A stretch of 64,000 nt of DNA from Liolophura sinensis (lineage: Eukaryota > Mollusca > Polyplacophora > Chitonida > Chitonidae): assembly GCF_032854445.1 (NCBI RefSeq), contig NC_088295.1, positions 76,660,028 to 76,724,027 of the forward strand. The letters run 5' to 3'. The position numbers and the translations under genes were made by a program. Under the pieces are notes generated by a model. That model saw only the letters and a program-made list of their open reading frames with translations, had not been told where the DNA came from and searched no databases. Positions within the stretch are counted from its first letter, which is position 1, and the number at the start of each line of letters is the position of its first letter. Positions 45,361-64,000 of the stretch are shown one piece after another.

Positions 45361-46042
45361 TCACACATTACTGTAAAGCTGTATAAGAGCAAGGTAAAAC
45401 ATGCTCAGTACATACCATGCGTCATGTAAATGTGCTATTTCTAAGAGGGCTTGTCAGGTAACTGCTGTTGTATTATATTTATCTCCACATTGGTTTACAT
45501 CTAATGTAATATCTGACAAAAATGAGGAACATGCACGAGGAACAGAGATGTGCATCTGAATACGATTTTACAAAATTCCATTTCACAATTTGCATCGCCA
45601 TAATGCCCAGGGACATGAGAGAACACATTTAAGTCCTCCGTCAGACCCCCCCCCCCTGACAAAAAGAGAACAAACTTCGTAATTTATGTCGAAGGTTATC
45701 CCTAGTATATTTCAAACAATATAAATGTGGGTTCACCGGAGAAAGTTATGCCATATCTCCATTTTCCACACAAATCGTGGTGGGCCTATCATATGTAAAC
45801 CATCTGACATGAAATTATAAAAGGTTAAGGCTTGTTGATTCCACCTAGAAATATGAAGCTTTTAATAACTAATAACAATACTCTTACTTTCATTATCATT
45901 CTCATGTATTGTCGCATTTGAATTAAGTTATACATTTGTTTATTTAATTGTTGCCTAACTTCATACTCAAGACCTTTTCACTCATAAAGGACTTTTAAGG
46001 GTGGTGAAAACTGAAGTGACAAGCGTAAATCTTTGGAAAGCT

Positions 46043-46232
46043 ACTGACGATGTTTCCCCACAAGTTACTTACGAAGTTTCCCCATAGGTTACAGACGAAG
46101 TTTCCCCATAGGTTACTGACGAAGTTTCCCCACAAGTTACTGACGAAATTTTCCCATAAGTTACGGACGAAGTTTCCCCACAAGTTACTGACGAAGTTTC
46201 CCCACAAGTTACTGACGAAGTTCCCCCACAAG
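46043..46232. repeat. 24-bp minisatellite, 8 copies
   Basis: Unit GTTTCCCCACAAGTTACTGA plus CGAA, nearly perfect. The unit is a multiple of three, so several frames stay open on both strands. Confidence 0.93.
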
Positions 46233-47475
46233 AAACGTACAGATAAACACGCAATATTGGTAAAACAGTTCATTTGTTCATTCTAACACCACCACAACTG
46301 TATAACAATCATTTTAGACCATGGGGATATTATTATTAATGTCATATGAGATTTCCATGGCTTTCACCCAAATTTGGCTACCTAATACAATACGTTTGGC
46401 GTACTTATTTGGAACAGTCATTTTCTTAATTGCCTTTTGTCATCTCTGCGTCACATTCCTCTTGTTGGTTTATTTTCTTAAAATCATGTACAAGATACTT
46501 AGTCCCATAGATTCAGGTTTTTAGTCCACTTTATTCAAATGTTTCAAGAATTCTTTGAGGTCCTTAGAATGGAGTTGCCTTATTTTCTATATTACTAATG
46601 TGCATAGTACTATGTTTTCACAAGCTTTTAGCTCTTAATACTTTGAGTAAATAAATAAGTAAATTTTCGTGATATCCATTATTTCTGGTACAGTTTCACA
46701 CTTATCATGGGCTTAACTTCCTTAAAGATTTCTAACAGTGCACATTACCTTACAACTAACACACGGTGTATTTGTGTTAACAATGGATGCACATTCGTTA
46801 CCTGTAAATCGTGTATATATTCAAACAGCGTGAAACCTACTCGTGCATAAACTAACATCCTTTGACTTATTTCTCCCAAATGAGAACAACTATGATGTTG
46901 TCTTGCCAAACTCAATCTGTATGTTATAGCTTTTCTTGTGCACACAATACTGGGATTTGTATATATGTATTTTGTGAAGCAATTCAGACGAGGCAGTTTA
47001 CTTTCTCTAATTTCCATTTCTGTGTTGGAAATCCACCTGTTTGTAGCATTGGCGTTAGAACAAACCGGATTTACGAACTGTATCGTGAATTGTTAACATT
47101 AGCATATGTATAACTAAATTCTACTCTCGCAAGAGGTATAATAATGTTTCTACTCACTGACCATACAGAGTTATCTCCCGTTGTTCAACGATCGATTTCA
47201 GTCTCTCGCACAAAACTATACAAAATACTAGCCTACAGTAGCATGCCTTTTCGGAATCTGTTATCTCTAACTCCCAAAATCCCATCACTCTAGCGAGATT
47301 TAGCGAGACCCAGAAAAACTGTGTGCTCTATACAATTCTTTGGTCAGTCAAAATAGACAAAGTGTTCAAAATCTCTGGCACTCTGCATCATGATTGAGTT
47401 AAATTTAACTTTACCCGGGGCTAGAGGTTTTGTAACCATCGTTTGAATTAGATCGCCATGTTAGATACACTGATT
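46233..47475. other. Non-coding, nothing recognised
   Basis: Short hydrophobic ORFs only; no splice-paired or domain-like segment. Confidence 0.5.
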
Positions 47476-47735
47476 TATTCCTTTATTTATTTGATTGGTG
47501 TTTTACGCCGTACTCCAAATTATTTCACTTATACAACGGCGGCTAGCATTATGGTGGGAAGAAACTTGGCAGAGCCCAGGAGAAACATCTGTAGGTTACT
47601 GGCGGACCTCCCCAGGCTCTGCTAGAGAGTAAACCAGCATAAGTTGGACTTGAACTCACAGCGACTGTGTTGGTGAGAGGCTCCTTGGTCATTGTGCTTC
47701 GCTGGCACACTAACACGGAGGCCACGGAGGACCAC
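47476..47735 (-). mobile_element. SINE, near full length
   Basis: TTTATTTGATTGGTGTTTTA, TTATACAACGGCGGCTAGCA, GTTGGACTTGAACTCACAGC, ending GGCCACGGAGG. Confidence 0.9.
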
Positions 47736-48574
47736 GCAAGTGAGCTACATATTATCTTATGGACAACTTACATACTAACATGGTACACGATTTGAATACT
47801 GATGTCTATCATTCACATAGAGCGTACATTTAACTTGGGCCTTTCCAACATTTCATTGAAAACTGTTGACAGCTTTTAATTTACATAATTCTCTCCTAAT
47901 TTCACTCTTATATAATTTCTTAGTTCTGTGTGCTAAGCTTTGTTTTGGAAATTGGTCTTGCGGTTATTGACCTGGAACATCCATTTTGGTTGACGGCTCG
48001 CCTCTTTGGATGTATAGATTTAAACTTAGAAGAGTCTTATTCGTTCCTTTTCCAGGTTAGGTAGCAAAGTGTCTATCACATTTCACTCGCAATATAATTC
48101 GGTCACGTGAAACGTTTTGCAACAACAGCACCTAATAGATTCTACGGTATTAGCATAATTTCTGTTTTAAGCCCATTACTGACATATCTAACAAAAGCTA
48201 CAATCGTTGATGCGCGACAGATGTACTTTCGTTTAAAGGACAATTTTCATGTCAAAGATCTCATGATGATAGTTGAATCAGTGAAGTGAAGGACCTCCGT
48301 TATAGTCTTCAACTGTACATTGCAGATATCTGTGCATGAAATTTAATAATCCGGTGTGAAACACAAGTTGCAAAATTGGAAAGAACCTGGTGTTAATGGC
48401 AGTTATGTCTTAAATTACCTACATTTATTAACACGTATGCGACTAGCTAATCACACGAATCATGCATGTATAAAGATATCTTATTTTACAAAGAAAAGCG
48501 AGACATGAGAATAAACACTATATCGCCATACTTCATTATTTCATGGTGCTAGGAGGGTTTGTAGATTGCTACTA

Positions 48575-48935
48575 TTTATGCATTTACATGAACAGTTAGA
48601 ATAAATCCCTGACTGAGGTAAATTGACAAGAGGAAGTATTTCACCGGTTACATGTGACCATTTGCCAGCTATCACACTGTCGTCGCTGTTCTGGTTTTCT
48701 ATGCTGTACTTCTTGAATTACGTTGTATTCCAGCATAAACTGTGGTTCTGCAGGTAGACTAAGCACTCCGAGATGCATTGTTCTATTATGCATTTGCATG
48801 AACATTCAGAATAATACCCTGACTGAGGTAAATTGGACCATATTTCACAGGTAACATCTGACCGTTTGCCAGCTATCGCACTCTCCTCAGTGCCCTGGTT
48901 TTACTCTCTATGCTGTACGTCTTTAATTGTATTTT
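48575..48935. repeat. Two diverged copies of a dispersed repeat (third copy at 62865-62990)
   Basis: TGCATTTACATGAACAGTTA, CCTGACTGAGGTAAATTG and TTTGCCAGCTATC recur at 48575-48735 and 48788-48935. A related copy lies inside gene C (62865-62990: ACATGAACAGTCAAAATG, AACTGAGGTAAAG). Confidence 0.75.
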
Positions 48936-49212
48936 AACTTTTTATCCCAGTATGCCTTGGATACATGCCTAAATCTATAAAAGCGCAACTACCGTTAATT
49001 AGGACGTGGAAGAGGGTCATTTATTGGAACATGATCAAGTCTAATGCCTTCGTTGCGATTTAACCTATTAAGGTTTCCCAAGTTAAGGAGGAGTGTTTGA
49101 GGAGCCGTGTCGTTTGCTCCATAATGGTATATTTGAATCTCACGAATAACGTTATAACAATAACATTTTTATGAAATTAAGATCTACGAATGAAACTACA
49201 TCTATCTGCATA

Positions 49213-49277
49213 GGTTATTTATTTGTTAATGTGATTGGTGTTTTACGCCGTACTCAAGAATATTTCACTTATAACCG
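49213..49277 (-). mobile_element. SINE tail fragment
   Basis: ATTGGTGTTTTACGCCGTAC then TCAAGAATATTTCACTTATA; truncated after 65 bp. Confidence 0.8.
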
Positions 49278-49920
49278 GGTCTGTATAGGTTAAATATTTA
49301 GGGTAAATTTACTCTCATCCCCCACATGTACCAACAAGCTCATGACAGTGGATGGAACACAATATGACTTAACGTTATGCCATACAAGAATATCTTTGTG
49401 TGAAGACTTGGTTGACATTTTGATGGATTAGAGCGATTGTTGGAGATTTCGGCCTAGATTAAGTGTGGTTCAGTTCTCATTCACTGAATGAGTACACCAG
49501 ATAGAAAAATGATATTTACATCATTTTTATATTTACATAAAAAAGGGACTAAACGCAGATATCGTGGTTCCTGAACCGTTTGACTGTTGGACATCGATCT
49601 GTCCGGGGGGTTAAAGTGTTGTAATCAAGGACGGCAACCCAGATGGACAGCGTTATCCGCAGATGGGATTTTTTTCTAATCGAATACAACTTTTGCTGGA
49701 TCAAAATGATGTTCTACTGATTTTTGGAGAACCGAGACTTTATTTATTTTTGTATAGAGGATTGTGTTGAATACTTATCCTATCAAAGGTTAAGATCTCT
49801 AAAATGTAACTAAGTTGCACATGGTAAGGATACTGGTTTTATTTATAAATAATAAAAATAAAAATTAAACTCTGCATTTTGCTACCCAGTTAATTGACTA
49901 CATGATGTGGTTATTATTTA

Positions 49921-50148
49921 CGTGATTTATTTATTTGATTGGTGTTTTATATTATTTCACTTGTACGACCAACATCATGCAGGGAAGAAACTTAGCAGTG
50001 CCTCGTAAAACCCATCAACATCAGCAGGTTACTGTCAGACCCACGTGTGGCCCGCGAGGAAGCCAGTATGAACTGGACTTAAACTCACAGCGGTCACACT
50101 GGTGAGAGACTAATCGGTGATTGTGCCTCGCTGGCCACGGAGGACTCC
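49921..50148 (-). mobile_element. Diverged SINE
   Basis: TTTATTTATTTGATTGGTG, GAGGAAGCCAGTATGAACTG, ending TGGCCACGGAGGACTCCGTG. Confidence 0.86.
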
Positions 50149-52846
50149 GTGGTTATTACTGAACAATATAACAAAAGACTTACATCATACAGGGTAAAAT
50201 CAGGACAATGACGATATTCTGATGTTATGGCAAATTGTCGCATTTAACCGATGAATTCCAGTCACTGTCAGTTTGCCTCAGTTGTGGCTTTATTCTGACT
50301 GTTCACGTATATTCCTTAACAGCAGCAACGGACAAGATCTTTAGCACCATCGCATAAACAGAATTAGATGGGGAAAAATGCAGTGATGATAGTTGCAAAT
50401 TATTGAACTTATCTGGTCTGGAATTACTCGAATTGCTCTGTTGTCATCACATTTAACATACAATCGCATTAATCAATGCAAAGAGAACAGGCTTTCCGTA
50501 TATGTAATCTTACTCTGTTATGCATTGAGTAATGTAACCAATGAGTAACGTAACCAGGGAGTAAGGTAACCAATGAAAAGCGTAACCAGTGAGTTGCATG
50601 TACATAGCCAGTGAGTTAAATGTCTGTATTTCTATAAAGAAATACATTCGTGGACTGGATGACTCTGTGTTTGAGTCACCGTTGGAAAGAAAGAAATGAA
50701 GAGCTCTTCAGAAATTCTAACGTGGATCGATCATGAATGTGCATTGTTATGTCGTGCAGAGTCATGAGCTTACCTGCAATCATATTACGTCACACAACAT
50801 AAAAATACCGGGTCTTGCCTAAATCATCAAGAACGCATGGAATTCGAAATTATATAACTTTAAGTTACCTGACAAGAGGGTGAACTCTAATAACCTACTT
50901 CCAGTCTACTTTATTAACTTTTACTTTATTACTACTTTATGTAGTTAAAAATTGTGTCCACTGGATTACTTTACAAGAATATATATAACGATAAGAATAA
51001 TTTTCCGTGAAGGGGTATTTAAAAAATCTGATCCTACAGGAAAGGTGTGCGTAGAAGTATTGACATGTAATTAGCTCTAAAAACAAAAGGACTATATATA
51101 TATATATATATTTATATATAATTTTTTTAAATAAACGTATGAATAATTAATAAGTCTATTTTATACCACCCGAATCTGCCCATCATTGCCGTATGTATTG
51201 GGTGCATAAAGGTTTAACAAAAATGTCATTCTCCATTATCTGTCATGTGCCACGTATATATCTTTTCGATTTTACCAATGACGCGTTTGACGAACAAGGC
51301 CTCCTTTCACAGGAAAAACCTACACCTCAGGGAAAGAACCGTCTGCTTGTTTCCCGTTTAGACCAGTTTATTTCTTCTGAATTGCTCAATATAGAATGCG
51401 GCGTGACTTTGCCGAAGATACTGTTCTTTCGCAGTGTTGTTATCGGGCTATGTCAGAGTACAGGAACTACAATGTATTATCTCCGCAATTCTGTATTGAA
51501 TGCGGGTGTATGGCATACATCACATATAGAAAAATGTCCTCAAAGGCACTAAAAAAAACAAACAAAAAAATGTTTACTGCAAAATTTGTCCGTTAACTCA
51601 TTTTGTACATAGAATGAACGAGTTCAAACCGGAATATATGTAATTGATGTACCAGTCAATTAAGCCTAATTGTTATAATTAATGCTGTGGTGTTACCACC
51701 AGAATCCAATAACGTATACCCAAGAGCTAAAGGGAAGGACACTGAACAGAATCAAAAATTGTACGTAAAATATTTTCGGATTATATTCCATCATTGATTT
51801 CATTATATAATTACAAGGTAATTCAATGATGATTTATTTCTTATTGATTGTGTATTATTGACAAATTTCATACCGTGTTTATTTGCTGGTTAAAAGAAGA
51901 CAATTTTCATCACTGCTCTATGTAGAGCTTTATAACTGCAGAAAATTTGTACAATAAGTGGTTTGTCACACTTTTATCTGAAGTGCGATGTAGAGAAACT
52001 TAAGGAACAGTTAGTATTCATGCATTTGAGAGCTATAATTGGCACCGCACGCATCAACTTAGTGTGGAACGGTTGCCTCATGTTCAACCGCGTAGTGTAG
52101 TTTAAAATTTGAAGCTAATATATATGTTATGGTTTCTTTTTTTTGTAAAATTCTTTGTTTAGGCATGTGACTGTAGGACCTAATTTCGTGTGTATAGCCT
52201 CACTATTGTTTACATCTCCCTCACAAACCACGGTTTTTGGATTTTTCTCCATGGGATAAGTTGAGTGGCAGGTCAAGCTGACGTATCAGAGACCTACATA
52301 TATGCACCCTAGACTGCCCAAGCAAGTGGAGCTTTTGAAATACATATACAGTGGCTAATTACATGAAAGTCATTATTATGTATACATGTAGGTCTTATGC
52401 CTGAATATTCAATCAGCCCTGTTCACCATAAGGTGTCAACGGGAGGTTAGCACACTGTGTAAATGATGTGTCTACTCAACCGAGACATCGAGTGCATTAC
52501 ACCATATGTCACAATAAGGCATACTTTACCGTGTTCTTTTTTCGTGAATACGTCTGTAGATTTGAAATTTTTGAACAACGCAGAATTCGTCTTAGTCTTT
52601 GCAGAATGCTTCAACCGCGAGAGATTATGGCCCCGGGCGGGATACACTGGACAGTATGTCAGGGTATCTCCTCCCCAAAATAGCCTCACTGATCGCCTAG
52701 CTTGTGAAGGATATTCAAATAAGCTCGTGATTCAGTCTGTTGCAATAAAAATAGATGTATTCATTATAATAGTTTAAAGTCCGGCTTGCCTACCGTTGTT
52801 CTTCCACTCAACATGACCTGCTGACTGATTACAGACAGCCCTCAAG
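50149..52846. other. Upstream region of gene C, no gene supported
   Basis: Contains a short degenerate repeat of GTAACCAATGAGTAAC-like units at 50520-50600 and (TA)n at about 51092-51117. The promoter of gene C should lie here, but no core element can be assigned. Confidence 0.45.

Positions 52847-64000
<11,154 letters not shown>

Noticed and set aside
45995-46286. Overlapping WGNFVSNL-type and FPHKLLTK-type ORFs
   Set aside because: A 24-bp satellite open in several frames; nothing indicates translation.
51193-51552. 119-codon plus-strand ORF
   Set aside because: No recognisable domain, splice partner or repeat origin; not distinguishable from chance.

Overview
This window is intron-rich, A+T-rich animal genomic DNA. 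It is most likely from a lophotrochozoan, and a mollusc fits best. The genes are split into many small exons with GT/AG junctions and mostly phase-1 introns. They encode mosaic extracellular proteins (discoidin, SRCR, parallel beta-helix, EGF, cadherin). The intergenic DNA and introns are littered with tRNA-derived SINEs that have an A/B-box head, a conserved body and an (AATA)n or A-run tail, of a kind I recall from bivalves and gastropods. There is no bacterial or viral gene content.

Layout. (1) 637-5367, plus strand: the 3' part of gene A, a secreted or surface-anchored protein with a Cys-rich N-terminal region, a large domain I cannot name with certainty, one cadherin-like repeat, a Thr/Ser-rich stalk and a hydrophobic C-terminal tail. 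(2) 5368-13504: non-coding, with repeats and SINE fragments. (3) 13505-39524, minus strand: gene B, which I reconstruct as 23 coding exons (about 3,700 residues). It has a signal peptide, an F5/8 type C (discoidin) domain, six parallel beta-helix modules, two SRCR domains, EGF repeats, a mucin-like linker and a hydrophobic tail without a cytoplasmic domain. It resembles the protein bark beetle/Anakonda family of septate-junction corner proteins. The last 14 exons are a 7-exon cassette present twice in tandem. (4) 39525-52846: about 13 kb without a supportable gene, holding SINEs, minisatellites and a 595-bp TIR element. (5) 52847-64000, plus strand, running off the end: gene C, with a signal-peptide exon followed by at least 13 single-exon EGF domains, all flanked by phase-1 introns.

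Genes A and B are convergent; B and C are divergent. All three make extracellular or surface multidomain proteins, but nothing in the sequence shows they act together. The most unusual points are a 3.4-kb near-identical tract (introns included) inside the older cassette duplication of gene B, a GC splice donor in only one copy, single-base frame breaks in one discoidin exon and one EGF exon, decoy splice acceptors inside a minisatellite next to an EGF exon, and the poorly known architecture of gene A.

All exon boundaries were deduced by eye from reading frame, splice consensus and phase compatibility. No transcript or database evidence was available.
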